From: DATBLE01 sp963719325 | GTDB taxonomy: Bacteria; Actinomycetota; Thermoleophilia; Gaiellales; Gaiellaceae | NCBI GenBank assembly: GCA_963719325.1 | Contig: CAVRBW010000008.1 | Coordinates: 4,892 to 68,891, forward strand | Reading direction: 5' to 3' | DNA: 64,000 bases | Shown here: positions 28,598 to 37,921 of the stretch, one piece after another | How the letters are laid out: each line of letters opens with the position of its first letter | Numbering within the stretch: the first letter of the stretch is position 1 | The notes under the pieces: model-generated | Seen by the model: only the letters and a program-made list of their open reading frames with translations | Told to the model about the DNA's origin: nothing | Database searches by the model: none | Translations under genes and position numbers: made by a program

Positions 28598-30040
28598 GTG
28601 ATCCTCGCGATCGACCAGGGCACGACCGGGACGACCTGCCTCGTCGTCGACGCCGAGGCGCGCGTACGCGGCCGCGGCTACGCCGAGGTGCCGCAGCACT
28701 ACCCGCAGCCGGGCTGGGTGGAGCACGACCCGGAGGAGCTCTGGCAGAGCGTCGAACAGGCCGCCGCGGCGGCGGTCACGGCGGCGGAGATCGCGCCGGC
28801 CACGCTGACCGCGATCGGGATCACGAACCAGCGCGAGACGACGCTCCTCTGGGAGCGGGAGAGCGGCCGCCCCGTCCACCACGCGATCGTCTGGCAGGAC
28901 CGCCGCACCGCCGAGCGCTGCCGCTCGCTTCCGGCCGAGCTCCTGCGCAGCCGCACGGGTCTCGTTCCCGACCCCTACTTCTCGGCGACCAAGCTGGAGT
29001 GGCTGCTGGAGCGAACGGAGGCGCCCCAGGACGAGCTCGCGTTCGGCACCGTCGACTCCTGGCTCGTGTGGAAGCTGACGGGCGGCGAGCTCCACGTCAC
29101 CGAGCCGACCAACGCGTCGCGCACGCTGCTGCTCGGCCTCGACACGCTCGAGTGGGACGACGAGCTGCTCGCGCTGTTCGGCGTCGAGCGCTCGCTGCTG
29201 CCGGAGCTGCGCGGCTCGTCGGAGGTCGTCGGCGAGGGCGAGCTGCTCGGCGTGCGACTGCCGATCGCCGGGCTGGCGGGCGACCAGCAGGCGGCGCTCG
29301 TCGGCCAGGGTTGCTTCCGGACCGGCCAGGCGAAGGCGACCTACGGCACCGGGACCTTCGTCCTCGTCGACGTCGGCGAATCCCCGCTGACCCCGCCCCC
29401 GGGGCTGCTCGAGACGGCTGCGGTGGCGCTCGGCGGCGGTCGCCGGTACGCGGTCGAGGGCTCGGTGCTGGCAACCGGCGCCGTCGTCCAGTGGCTGCGC
29501 GACGGGCTCGGCCTGCTCGCCTCGGCAGAGGAGAGCGAGGCGCTCGCGCAGGAGGTCGAGTCGACCGGCGGCGTCTACCTCGTCCCCGCCCTGGCCGGCC
29601 TCGGCTCGCCGCACTGGAATCCGTACGCGCGCGGACTCCTCTGCGGCCTGACGAGCGGGACGAAACGGGCACACGTCGCGCGCGCCGCGCTCGAGGGAAT
29701 CGCCTTCTCGGTCGCCGACGTCCTCGAGGCTCTGCCGGAGCCGCCGGGGGTGCTGCGCGCCGACGGCGGAGCGAGTGCGAACGGCTTCCTGATGCAGTTC
29801 CAGGCCGACCTCCTCGGGTGCCCCGTGGAAGTCGCCGCCGAGCGGGAGACGACCGGGCTCGGCGCCGCCGCGCTCGCCGGCCTGGCCACCGGCGTGTGGT
29901 CGAGCGCGGACGAGTTCGCCGCCTACCTGCGCCGGGGGGCGCGGTACGAGCCGCGCAGGCCGCCGGCAGAGGTGGCCGCCCTGCGCGCAGGCTGGCGACA
30001 GGCGCTGCGCCGCGCGTTGCTGGACTCGGGCGAGGTCTGA
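28598..30040 (+). CDS. glpK: Glycerol kinase
   Basis: A 480-residue FGGY kinase that makes glycerol-3-phosphate from glycerol and ATP. The phosphate-binding loop reads ILAIDQGTTGTTCLV. TNQRETTLLWERESG, GDQQAALVGQ, TYGTGTFVLV and LRADGGASANGFLMQFQADLL are family signatures. GTG 28598 is the only start that begins the family sequence; the frame continues upstream through the repeat element. It works with GlpD just upstream, though REP-like element E2 separates them. Length is slightly short of the usual 495-500. Confidence 0.93.
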   Translation: MILAIDQGTTGTTCLVVDAEARVRGRGYAEVPQHYPQPGWVEHDPEELWQSVEQAAAAAVTAAEIAPATLTAIGITNQRETTLLWERESGRPVHHAIVWQDRRTAERCRSLPAELLRSRTGLVPDPYFSATKLEWLLERTEAPQDELAFGTVDSWLVWKLTGGELHVTEPTNASRTLLLGLDTLEWDDELLALFGVERSLLPELRGSSEVVGEGELLGVRLPIAGLAGDQQAALVGQGCFRTGQAKATYGTGTFVLVDVGESPLTPPPGLLETAAVALGGGRRYAVEGSVLATGAVVQWLRDGLGLLASAEESEALAQEVESTGGVYLVPALAGLGSPHWNPYARGLLCGLTSGTKRAHVARAALEGIAFSVADVLEALPEPPGVLRADGGASANGFLMQFQADLLGCPVEVAAERETTGLGAAALAGLATGVWSSADEFAAYLRRGARYEPRRPPAEVAALRAGWRQALRRALLDSGEV

Positions 30041-30052
30041 CCTCGGCCGAGC

Positions 30053-31236
30053 CTACGGCGTAAGCGCCACGGTCAGGCCGTCGTCGGCAACGAGCCGGTG
30101 CAGCCCCGGCGCGGCCGGCACGCGAACCCGGTCGGCGGTGATCCTGCGCCGCTCGCCGTCCGGGCCGAGCAGGGTCGTCCCATCCCCGTCGAGCACGAGT
30201 AGCTCTCCGTCGTGCCTGACCGCGACCGGTGCCTCCGGCCCCGCCGAAATCGCGATGCGGCCCTCACGGAGCGCGGCGAGCACGTCCTCGCCCTCGACCT
30301 CGAGCCAGGTCGTCGGCGCTCCCGGAAGGCCCTCGAGGCCGAAGGCGGCGTGAAAGTCGCTGCCGCCGACCGGGAGACCCGCTCCCCAGGCCTCCCACCA
30401 CTCGAGCGTCTCGAGCCCGACCCGGTCCCACGTCGAGTGCCAGACCTCCACGAGCGGCGGCCGCTCGGCCATCGGCTGGCGCCAGGCCATGTCCCCGCCG
30501 AGCGGGTGGTTGATCGAGAGCAGCGCGCCTGCAGCTTCGGCGTCCACGAGCCAGTCGTCCGCGGAGCGGCGGAAGTCGATCCAGCGGCTCGCGCCGATGC
30601 AGTTCGCGTGGCCGCGATCGGCCGTCAGCTCGAACCCGGGCAGGAGCAGCATTCGGCATGGGCTGCCGCAGCGGCCAGGTCGGCGTTCTGGCTGACCGTG
30701 TTGTGGTCGGTGATCGCGAGGAAGTCGAGTCCGCGCTCATGCGCCAGGCAGGCGAGCTCGGCGACGGTGAGGAGTCCGTCCGAGTGGACGGTGTGGGTGT
30801 GGAGATCGCCTGCGAGCCAGCGTCTCCCCGGTGCGGCCGGCAGCTCACGACGCGGAGGGCGCTGCGGCCGGGCCGGCGGCGCGGGCTCAGGCGGAGGGTC
30901 GGCCGGCGCCAGGTCGATCTCGAGCTCGAACTCCGTGCCGTCCTGGGCGACGCGGTGCAGCCCGAGCAGCACCTGCCACTCCCCGGGCGGAAGCGGCCCG
31001 GCCACGTACCCGGGAGTCGCACGCCCACCGGTGACGACGAAGCCCTCCTTGTTCGAGCCGGACCAGCCGCGGAAGCCCGCCGGGTCGAGCAGCCCCAGGT
31101 CGATCACCGAGCGGCTGCGGTCGTAGTGCAGCCGGGCGGCCACCGCCGGCGCACCCGGCGGCACCTCGAACGGGACCGACCGGTAGAGCGACTCGGCGCG
31201 ATCTGCGGGCGTCCACTGTCCGCGAACGACCCTCAT
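30053..31236 (-). CDS. CehA/McbA-type PHP metallohydrolase, frameshifted
   Basis: A PHP-superfamily hydrolase of the CehA branch. The first 140 or so residues form a beta-sandwich-like region, followed by LAGDLHTHTVHSDG (metal histidines and aspartate), AITDHNTVSQ, INHPLGGD and a late GGSDFH. Translation from 31236 breaks near 30653 for lack of one base; restoring it joins AAAAHAE to MLLLPGFELTADRGHANCIG, about 394 residues. CehA relatives hydrolyse carbamate esters or phosphodiesters. It is the last gene of the third ABC importer operon and overlaps the ATPase stop by 4 bases, so it probably processes the imported substrate. Confidence 0.82.
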
Positions 31237-32378
31237 CGCGCCGGCGCGCCTTCGGGTGGCGCCGCCGGCGACTGTGCCTCGGCAGCGGGGACCTCGATCC
31301 GCGGCGAGCCGACGAGCTCGCCGTCCTCGGCGCGGTAGAGGAGTGTCCGATGCTGGAGCGGGAGCACGCGCATCCGCTCGTCGACCTCGGGTTCGTCGCC
31401 CTCGTCCACGGTGACCTGGACGGAGACGTCGCCCGACTCGACCGTGACGAGGTATTCGGTGCCGAGGTTCTCCAGGATCGAGACCGTGCCGACGATCCCC
31501 TCGCCGTCGAGCTCCCGGTCGAGGACGGCGAACTCGGGCCGGGCGCCGAGGATCACCTCCTCGCCCTCTGTGACGAGCCCGGTCGCGATGCTCGGAAGCG
31601 AAAGGGTGTGGCCGCCGACGCGTAGGCCGCCGGCGGCCACCGTCGCCGGCAGCAGGTTCATCCGCAGCGAGCCGATGAAGCCGGCCACGAAGAGATTCGC
31701 GGGCCGCTTGAACACCTCCTCCGGCGTGCCGAGCTGCCGGATCCGGCCCGCCTCCATCACTGCGATCCGATCGGCGAGCGCGAGCGCCTCCGCCTGGTCG
31801 TGGGTGACGTAGACGGTCGTCGTCCGTACCTCGTTCTGCAGCCGCTTCAGAAACGTGCGCGCCTCGAGCCTGAGTCGGGCATCCAGATTCGAGAGCGGCT
31901 CGTCGAGCAGGAAGAGCTTCGGCCGGTAGGCGATCGCGCGGGCGAGCGCGACCCGCTGCTGCTGACCGCCCGAGAGCTGCGCAGGCCGCCGCGCGAGCAT
32001 CGACTCGAGCCCGAGATGGGCGCCGACCTCTCCGGCCTTGCCGCGCCGCTCCGCCTTCGAGACCTTCTTGATCTTGAGCGGGTAGGCGATGTTGTCGACC
32101 ACGGTCATGTGCGGGTAGAGCGCGTAGTCCTGGAAGACCATGGCGACGTCGCGGGCACCCGGTGGAAGCCGCGTCACGTCCCGTTCGCCGATCACGATCG
32201 AGCCGGAGGTCGGCGACTCGAGCCCGGCGAGCGTCCGCAGCAGCGTCGTCTTCCCGCAGCCCGACGGACCGAGGAGCGCGAAGAACTCACCGTCCTCGAT
32301 CTCGACGTCGAGCTCGTCGATCGCCCGCACCCCTCCGGGAAAGACCTTGCTCAGCGATCGGACCTGGACGCTTGCCAT
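31233..32378 (-). CDS. ABC transporter ATP-binding protein (MalK/UgpC type)
   Basis: A 381-residue ATPase with Walker A LLGPSGCGKTTLLR, signature LSGGQQQRVALARAI, Walker B LLDEPLSNLDARLR and switch YVTHDQAEALALA. The C-terminal TOBE/MalK regulatory domain of about 140 residues includes LGARPEFAVL. It shares one base with the permease stop. It serves the UgpB/MalE-like importer encoded upstream. Confidence 0.93.
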   Translation of the reverse strand: MASVQVRSLSKVFPGGVRAIDELDVEIEDGEFFALLGPSGCGKTTLLRTLAGLESPTSGSIVIGERDVTRLPPGARDVAMVFQDYALYPHMTVVDNIAYPLKIKKVSKAERRGKAGEVGAHLGLESMLARRPAQLSGGQQQRVALARAIAYRPKLFLLDEPLSNLDARLRLEARTFLKRLQNEVRTTTVYVTHDQAEALALADRIAVMEAGRIRQLGTPEEVFKRPANLFVAGFIGSLRMNLLPATVAAGGLRVGGHTLSLPSIATGLVTEGEEVILGARPEFAVLDRELDGEGIVGTVSILENLGTEYLVTVESGDVSVQVTVDEGDEPEVDERMRVLPLQHRTLLYRAEDGELVGSPRIEVPAAEAQSPAAPPEGAPAR

Positions 32379-33238
32379 CAGCGCTTGATGCCGCCGTGGA
32401 AGCGGAAGCCGTAGCGGCGGTTGACGAAGAGGTACATGACCACGACCGGGATCGAGTAGAGGAGCGAGAACGTCGAGAGCAGGCGCAGGTTCGCCTGACC
32501 GCCCTCGGTGTAGAAGTTGTAGACGACGACCGACGCCGGCTGCCGGTCCGGCGAGCGGAGGAGGATGAACGGGATCAGGAAGTTCCCCCAGACGTTGACG
32601 ATCGTCCAGACCGCGATCACCGCCAGCCCGGGCCGCGCGACCGGGGCGACGATGTCGCGCAGGATCTGGAGCGAGTTCGCCCCGAACACTCGCGCCGACT
32701 CCTCGTAGCTCGACGGGATCGCGTCCATGAAGTCCTTGAGGATGAAGATCGCCGCCGGCAAGAGGCCGCCGGCGAGCACCAGGATCACTCCGCTGAAGCG
32801 GTTGATCAGGCCGAGGTCGAAGACGAGCAGGAAGAGCGGCACCATCGCCGCCGTGCCCGTGGCGATCGAGGAGAAGAGCAGCAGCACGTAGAGCAGCAGG
32901 TCGCGCCCGGGAATCCGCACGCGGCTGAGCGCGTACGCGGCCAGCGCGGAGAGCGAGACGACGATCACCATCGTTCCCAGGGCGAGGATGACGGAGCTCT
33001 GCAGCGAGCTGACGATGTTGGGGTCGTCGAAGACGTCGCCGAAGTTCGAGAGCGTCCCCGAGGGAACGCGGACCGAGAGCGTGGGATTGCGATCGAACGG
33101 CGCGAGCAGCAGCCAGAGCAGCGGCAGCGCGAAGAACCCGGAGACGACGACGACGAACAGGTAGAAGCCGAGGCGCCCGAGGAACGCCCGCACGACGACG
33201 CCGCTCTCCCCCTCGGCCGTGATCGCGCGTATGCCCAT
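32378..33238 (-). CDS. ABC transporter permease (MalG/UgpE type)
   Basis: A 286-residue permease with six predicted helices and the coupling loop SSYEESARVFGANSLQILRDIVAPVARPG. ATG 33238 shares one base with the stop of the other permease (TGATG), a tight coupling. It ends with YGFRFHGGIKR, similar to MalG C-termini. Confidence 0.92.
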   Translation of the reverse strand: MGIRAITAEGESGVVVRAFLGRLGFYLFVVVVSGFFALPLLWLLLAPFDRNPTLSVRVPSGTLSNFGDVFDDPNIVSSLQSSVILALGTMVIVVSLSALAAYALSRVRIPGRDLLLYVLLLFSSIATGTAAMVPLFLLVFDLGLINRFSGVILVLAGGLLPAAIFILKDFMDAIPSSYEESARVFGANSLQILRDIVAPVARPGLAVIAVWTIVNVWGNFLIPFILLRSPDRQPASVVVYNFYTEGGQANLRLLSTFSLLYSIPVVVMYLFVNRRYGFRFHGGIKR

Positions 33239-34122
33239 CAGGCGGTTTTCCTCTCTCGCAGCAGCCACAGGTAGGCGAGCGCGAGCAGCAGGTTGATCGC
33301 GAGCATGATCGTCGAGATCGCGGCGCCCAGCCCGAGGCCGCCGTAGGAGAAGGCGTTGCGGTAGACGTAGATCGGCAGCAGCTCGGTCTTGAAGTTCGGG
33401 CCGCCGGCGGTGATCAGGTACGGCGTGAACTCGTTGAACGTCCAGAGGCTGATCAGGAGCATGTTCGTGAGGATGTGACCCCGGATCGAGGGAAGGACGA
33501 TGTCCCGCACCTGCTGAAAGCCCGAGGCACCCGCCAACCGCGAGGTCTCCAGGTGCGACGGCGGCAGGTTGTTGAGCGCGGCCCCGAAGAGCAGCATCGA
33601 GAACGCCGTCCCGCGCCAGGTGTTGAAGACGATGATCGAGAGCAGCGGGTGGTGGATCAGCCACTCGACCCGTAGACCGAAGATCTGGTTGAACGTGCCG
33701 GACTGGCCGTCGAGGAAGGCGATCCACAGGAACGCGACGACCGAGCTCGGAATGATCCAGGCGACGATCACGAGCGCCTCGACCACGCGCCGCAGCGGGC
33801 TGCGCCAGTCGCGAAAGCGCCACGCGAGCGCGAAGCCGAGCAGCATCTGCCCGATCAGCGCCGAGCCGGCGACGAAGATCAGGGTGACCTTCAGGGCGTT
33901 GCTGAACTGCGGGTCGGAGAGGGTCTGCGTGTAGTTCTCGGAGCCGACGAACTGCGGGTGCGCGGCCTGGACGCCCGTCAGCCGGTAGTCGGTCAGGCCG
34001 AGGTAGATCGTCCAGATCGCCGGGAAGATCAGGAACAGGCCGATCAGCGCGAGGGCCGGCACGACGAACGCCGTCGCGCCGGCCCTCCCGATAGTCGTCT
34101 GCGGTGCTGCGTGCGCGCTCAG
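33238..34122 (-). CDS. ABC transporter permease (MalF/UgpA type), unusual start
   Basis: A permease of about 294 residues with six helices and the coupling loop SHLETSRLAGASGFQQVRDIVLPSIRG. No ATG, GTG or TTG exists between the upstream gene's end and the first helix. The only reasonable start is CTG 34122, eight bases after a GAGG. The next GTG falls inside the first helix. This may be a true CTG start or a damaged sequence. Function as the MalG partner is clear from order and motifs. Confidence 0.85.
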   Translation of the reverse strand: MSAHAAPQTTIGRAGATAFVVPALALIGLFLIFPAIWTIYLGLTDYRLTGVQAAHPQFVGSENYTQTLSDPQFSNALKVTLIFVAGSALIGQMLLGFALAWRFRDWRSPLRRVVEALVIVAWIIPSSVVAFLWIAFLDGQSGTFNQIFGLRVEWLIHHPLLSIIVFNTWRGTAFSMLLFGAALNNLPPSHLETSRLAGASGFQQVRDIVLPSIRGHILTNMLLISLWTFNEFTPYLITAGGPNFKTELLPIYVYRNAFSYGGLGLGAAISTIMLAINLLLALAYLWLLRERKTA

Positions 34123-34136
34123 ACGAGATGCCTCGG

Positions 34137-35570
34137 CTACGAGCTCTCCACCTTGTTTGCCCCGACCAGCTTCACCAGCGCCTTCTGGTAGTTCTGGGCG
34201 GCTTTCTGCACGCTCGTGCCGGAGACGACCTGCTGCGAGGCGAGCTGCAGCAGCTGCGACACCTGCGGGTAGACGGCGAACCCGGGCCGGTAGGCCGTGA
34301 TCGGCAGGACGTTCCGGGAGACGTAGCCCAGCAGCGGATCGCCGTACAGCGTCTCCTTGTTCACGTCCGACCGCTGGGTAATCCGCGCCGCGGTCGCCAC
34401 GGCGGCCTTCGTCGCGTCCTTCGAGCTCATGAACGCGAGCAGTTGCCACGCCTCCTTCCCATGGCTCGTGTGCGGGTTGAGCACGTAGCCGCCGCCGCCC
34501 GAGACGCTGACGAAGCTCTGCCCGCGCTTGAACGCCGGGCCCTTGATCCCCGCGTGCGGCCGTTGCGCCGGAATCAGCGCCCAGCCGACGACGGAGTTGC
34601 GGTTCGTCATCGGGTCGATCCCGCCGCTCGGGTTGACCACGCCGCGCCAGAAGTAGTCGCCCTCGCCGAGGATCGCGATCTTGCCCTGGGAGAAGTCCTG
34701 GAACGAGCGGTCGCGGCCGTCGGCCCGGAGCTGCAGGTCGGCATTACCGAGCGCCGGCTTGCCGCGGTAGACCTGCCGGTAGAAGTCGAGCACGTCCCGG
34801 ATGTTCTTCGTGTTTCCGAGCCACTTCTTCGCCTGCGTGTCGTAGATGTTCTTCCCAGTGCCGACGAGCAGCGGCAGAAAGCCCTGCGCGGTCGTCGCCT
34901 CGCCCATCGCCGTGCCGGCGTTGATCTGGAGCGGCGTCACGTCCGGCAGCTTCGCCTTCAGCTTGCGCGCGGTCCCGATCACGTCCGCCCAGCTCCGCGG
35001 CTGCCACTTGGTCGAGATCCCCGCCTGCTGGAAGAGGGTCTTGTTGAAGAACAGGACACGGCCGTCGGTTCCGGAGGGTACGCCGTAGCGCTTTCCCTGG
35101 AAGGACATGTTCGATTGCACCGCCTTCGGGATCTGGCTCCAGCCGTCCCAGCTCGCGACCGTCTGACCGGCAACCTCGTCGAGCGGCTTGATGTAGCCCG
35201 CCTGGGCGAACTCGCCGACCCAGATGCCGTCGATGGCGATCACGTCGCCGCCGCCGCCCGTCTTGAGGTCGAGCGCCTGCTGGGTCTTGTAGGCCTCGTC
35301 GCCCACACCGGTTCCCTGGAAACGGACGTCGACGGGAGTGCCGGCCGCGGCCATCTGCTTCTCGAAGTTCGGGATCACGTAGTTGACGATCCACTTCGCG
35401 CCGGAGTCGTTCTTCCCGCCGACGACGGAGTTGGCGGCGATCGTCAGCGTGATCGCCTTGGCGGAGTGGTGTCGTGCGGGTGCAGCCCCAGCCGTCGTGA
35501 CCGAGCCGAGCGTGACGAGAACGGCCACGATCCCGAGCGCAAGGCCAGCACCGATCTTCCGGTTGACCAT
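34137..35570 (-). CDS. ABC transporter extracellular solute-binding protein (UgpB/MalE type)
   Basis: A 477-residue binding protein. ATG 35570 follows an AGGAGGGGG ribosome site, and the signal peptide is MVNRKIGAGLALGIVAVLVTLG with an AGAAPA cleavage region. The mature part has TIAANSVVGGKNDSG and many aromatic and glycine-rich turns of carbohydrate-type SBP_bac_1 proteins. It heads the third importer operon, behind two LacI-type operators. Flanking glpD/glpK and CehA suggest a glycerol phosphate or phosphodiester ligand; a plain oligosaccharide is equally possible from sequence. Confidence 0.9.
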   Translation of the reverse strand: MVNRKIGAGLALGIVAVLVTLGSVTTAGAAPARHHSAKAITLTIAANSVVGGKNDSGAKWIVNYVIPNFEKQMAAAGTPVDVRFQGTGVGDEAYKTQQALDLKTGGGGDVIAIDGIWVGEFAQAGYIKPLDEVAGQTVASWDGWSQIPKAVQSNMSFQGKRYGVPSGTDGRVLFFNKTLFQQAGISTKWQPRSWADVIGTARKLKAKLPDVTPLQINAGTAMGEATTAQGFLPLLVGTGKNIYDTQAKKWLGNTKNIRDVLDFYRQVYRGKPALGNADLQLRADGRDRSFQDFSQGKIAILGEGDYFWRGVVNPSGGIDPMTNRNSVVGWALIPAQRPHAGIKGPAFKRGQSFVSVSGGGGYVLNPHTSHGKEAWQLLAFMSSKDATKAAVATAARITQRSDVNKETLYGDPLLGYVSRNVLPITAYRPGFAVYPQVSQLLQLASQQVVSGTSVQKAAQNYQKALVKLVGANKVESS

Positions 35571-35628
35571 CTGAAACCCCCTCCTGATCTTTGGTCCCGG
35601 CAGAAGAGACGCGACCATAACACCTCGA

Positions 35629-35666
35629 TGTAAGCGCTTCCAGCCGCAGGCCTGAAACCGCTTACA
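35629..35666 (-). promoter_or_regulatory. Two LacI-type operators before the third ABC operon
   Basis: Read on the minus strand, TGTAAGCGGTTTCA (35666-35653) and TGGAAGCGCTTACA (35642-35629) match the perfect 14-base site at 8600-8613 in 12 and 13 positions. Their centres are 24 bp apart, a little over two helical turns. The proximal site would overlap a possible promoter (CTGGAA, 17 bases, TTATGG). Control by the 7543-8589 LacI protein is likely. Confidence 0.75.
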
Positions 35667-35681
35667 CAGAGGCAGCCGCGA

Positions 35682-36623
35682 TCAGCGGACCGTGAGCAGC
35701 AACTTGCCGGTCGTGCGGCGGGATTCGAGATCCTCCTGCGCCCGCGCAGCCTCCTCGAGCGCATATCTGCCGCCGATCCGCACGTCCAGCCTCCCGTCCA
35801 CGACCCAGCCGTAGACCTCGCCCGAGCGCTGCAGGAGCTCCTCCAGGGTCGCCACGTAGTGGACGAGGGACGGGCGCGTGAGGAACGTCGACCGTGCGTT
35901 CAGGCGCGTGACCTCGAACGGCGGCACGGGCCCGCTCGCCGCGCCGTAGAGGACGAGCATCCCGCATGGGCGCAACGAGTCGAGCGAGCGGTCGAATGTC
36001 TCCCGTCCGACGCCGTCGTAGACGACGGTGAACTCGGCCTCGGGCACGGCGTCGTAGCCGATCACCTCGTCGGCGCCGGCGGACCGGGCCAGCTCTGCCT
36101 TCTCTGCGCTCGACGTGGTCGCCGTCACGCGGCCGCCACGCATCTTCGCGAGCTGGACGATCAGGCGGCCCGCGCCGCCTGCGCCGGCATGCACGAGCAC
36201 CTCGTCTCCCTCGTGCACCGGGTAGGTCGAGTGCGTCAGGTAGTGAGCCGTCATCCCTTGCAGCAGGACAGCGCAGGCAAGTTCGTCGCTGAGCCCGGCC
36301 GGAACCGGCACCGTCTTCACCGCGGGAACGACGATCTGCTCCGCGTAGCTTCCTTGAACGTTGTTCCAGGCGACGCGGTCGCCGACCGCGAACTCCCCCA
36401 CCCCGTCCCCGACCGCGGCGACACGGCCCATCCCCTCGATCCCGGCGATGACGGGCGGGGCAACACCGTAGCCGCCTCTCCGCTCGTAGATGTCCCGGAA
36501 GTTCACACCCGCGACGACGACGTCGACGAGCAACTCGCCGGCCCGAGCCGGCTCAGGCGCCGATACGTCCTGGAGCTCCAGCACGTCCGGCCCGCCGCTG
36601 CGGGTAACGACGAGGGCGCGCAT
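35682..36623 (-). CDS. Zinc-independent quinone oxidoreductase (MDR family)
   Basis: A 313-residue medium-chain dehydrogenase/reductase of the NADPH:quinone oxidoreductase type. GVNFRDIYERRGGY is the family GVNFID region. VLVHAGAGGAGRLIVQLAKMRGGRVTATTSS binds NADPH, and VVYDGVGRETFDRSLD follows. The zinc-ligand cysteines of alcohol dehydrogenases are absent. ATG 36623 begins the homology. The gene converges on nothing obvious and is 59 bp from the operator region. It probably reduces quinones or enones. Confidence 0.92.
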   Translation of the reverse strand: MRALVVTRSGGPDVLELQDVSAPEPARAGELLVDVVVAGVNFRDIYERRGGYGVAPPVIAGIEGMGRVAAVGDGVGEFAVGDRVAWNNVQGSYAEQIVVPAVKTVPVPAGLSDELACAVLLQGMTAHYLTHSTYPVHEGDEVLVHAGAGGAGRLIVQLAKMRGGRVTATTSSAEKAELARSAGADEVIGYDAVPEAEFTVVYDGVGRETFDRSLDSLRPCGMLVLYGAASGPVPPFEVTRLNARSTFLTRPSLVHYVATLEELLQRSGEVYGWVVDGRLDVRIGGRYALEEAARAQEDLESRRTTGKLLLTVR

Positions 36624-36657
36624 GCCGCGAGCGTATCGCGGTCGGCGACGCTTAGGC

Positions 36658-36819
36658 TCAGGCGGCGAGAGGCTGCTCGGGCTCGAACGGCTCGTCGACA
36701 TCCTCGCTGAGGACGCGCACGTCCTCGGCGACCGCCTGCTCGACGATCCGATCGATCTCGTGCTCCGAGCGGCCATCGCGAACGAGCTGCTCGATCAGAA
36801 CCAGATACTGCTTGCTCAT
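36658..36819 (-). CDS. Small acidic conserved-looking protein
   Basis: A 53-residue protein from ATG 36819, rich in acidic residues and predicted helical (IEQLVRDGRSEHEIDRIVEQAVAED in outline). I do not recognise it. It lies 34 bp upstream of the quinone oxidoreductase on the same strand. Codon-position GC is like that of real genes, but short frames in GC-rich DNA are risky, so confidence is modest. Confidence 0.45.
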   Translation of the reverse strand: MSKQYLVLIEQLVRDGRSEHEIDRIVEQAVAEDVRVLSEDVDEPFEPEQPLAA

Positions 36820-36968
36820 GCTTCGAAGGTAGCTGCCGCGGTCATGACCGCACGGCACCGTTGGGGTAACCAGGTGGACAACGCTTGCTGCGCGCGCCGA
36901 GCTGTCGAGACGCCCGGGGGGCGGGCGCCTAACAAAGGAGCAACAAACGGCGACGAGAATGCGAGGTC

Positions 36969-37841
36969 ATGGGCCTCCGCTTCGCCGCGGGTCTCGGTGT
37001 GCTGGCACTCTGCCTCGCCGTTCCCGCGGGCGGTGCAGCGACTGGCCCCGACGCCACCGCCTACGCCGGTCTCGGCACCTGGGTCGACCTCTGGGACACG
37101 GCGATCTGGAAGAACCCGGAGGTGGCTGTCGACCGGATGAGCGCCCGCGGGGTCACGGCGCTCTACCTCGAAACCTCGAACTACTCGCGCACGGTCGATG
37201 TGATGCGGCCGGCGGTCCTGGGCCGGTTCGTGGAGGCGGCGCACGCGGCCGGGCTCCGCGTCGTCGCCTGGTACCTGCCGTCCTTTGCCAACGTCGCCCG
37301 CGACCTGCGCCGGTCACTGGCCGCGATTCGCTTCCGGTCGGCGCACGGCGAGGCGTTCGATTCGTTCGCACTCGACATCGAGTCGAGCGTCGTCAAGCCG
37401 GCCACGAGGAGGACCGGGCGCGTCCTCGCGCTGGCAGAGCGTCTGCGGGCGGCCGCCGGCGACGCATACACGCTCGGCGCGATCATCCCTGCGCCGCGAG
37501 GCATGGATCTGAACCCGCGCTACTGGCCGGAGTTCCCCTATGTGCAGCTTCGCGAGTGGTTCGACGTCTTCCTGCCGATGGGCTACTTCACGTACAGGTT
37601 CAAGAGCGCGGCGGCAAGCGGTGCCTACACCGAGGCGAACATCGAGCTGCTCCGCGAGCGGGCCGGCGACGAGACGCTCGCCGTGCACGTGGTCGGCGGC
37701 CTCGCCCGAGCGGCGACGGTCGGCCAGGTGCGAGCCTTTGCGACCGCCGCGCTCGAAGCCGGGGCGACGGGCGGCAGCCTCTACGACTACGCGGACACCA
37801 AGCCGACGCAGTGGCCTGCGCTCGCGCCGCTCGCGCGCTGA
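36969..37841 (+). CDS. Secreted TIM-barrel-like protein of unknown function
   Basis: A 290-residue exported protein with a signal peptide (MGLRFAAGLGVLALCLAVPAGG). The mature part starts with GTWVDLWDTAIW, then TALYLETSNYS, GLRVVAWYLPSF, FDSFALDIES, FPYVQLREWFDVFLPMGYF and VHVVGGL. The alternation of strand motifs with acidic ends resembles glycoside-hydrolase-like barrels of DUF4015 type. The acidic residues in LDIES are plausible catalytic ones. ATG 36969 lies 22 bases after AAAGGAG. Neighbours give no further hint. Confidence 0.72.
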   Translation: MGLRFAAGLGVLALCLAVPAGGAATGPDATAYAGLGTWVDLWDTAIWKNPEVAVDRMSARGVTALYLETSNYSRTVDVMRPAVLGRFVEAAHAAGLRVVAWYLPSFANVARDLRRSLAAIRFRSAHGEAFDSFALDIESSVVKPATRRTGRVLALAERLRAAAGDAYTLGAIIPAPRGMDLNPRYWPEFPYVQLREWFDVFLPMGYFTYRFKSAAASGAYTEANIELLRERAGDETLAVHVVGGLARAATVGQVRAFATAALEAGATGGSLYDYADTKPTQWPALAPLAR

Positions 37842-37921
37842 CCAATGCAGATCGATCCGCGTAGACACGGATGCCGCCGGGCCGAGCCGGAGTGAAGCTT
37901 GCCGGCGGAAGGAGGTCCGAG

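Noticed and set aside
36658..36968. Possible structured RNA in the GC-rich gap before the secreted barrel gene
   Set aside because: Only short imperfect stems were seen, with no conserved riboswitch or tRNA-like core.
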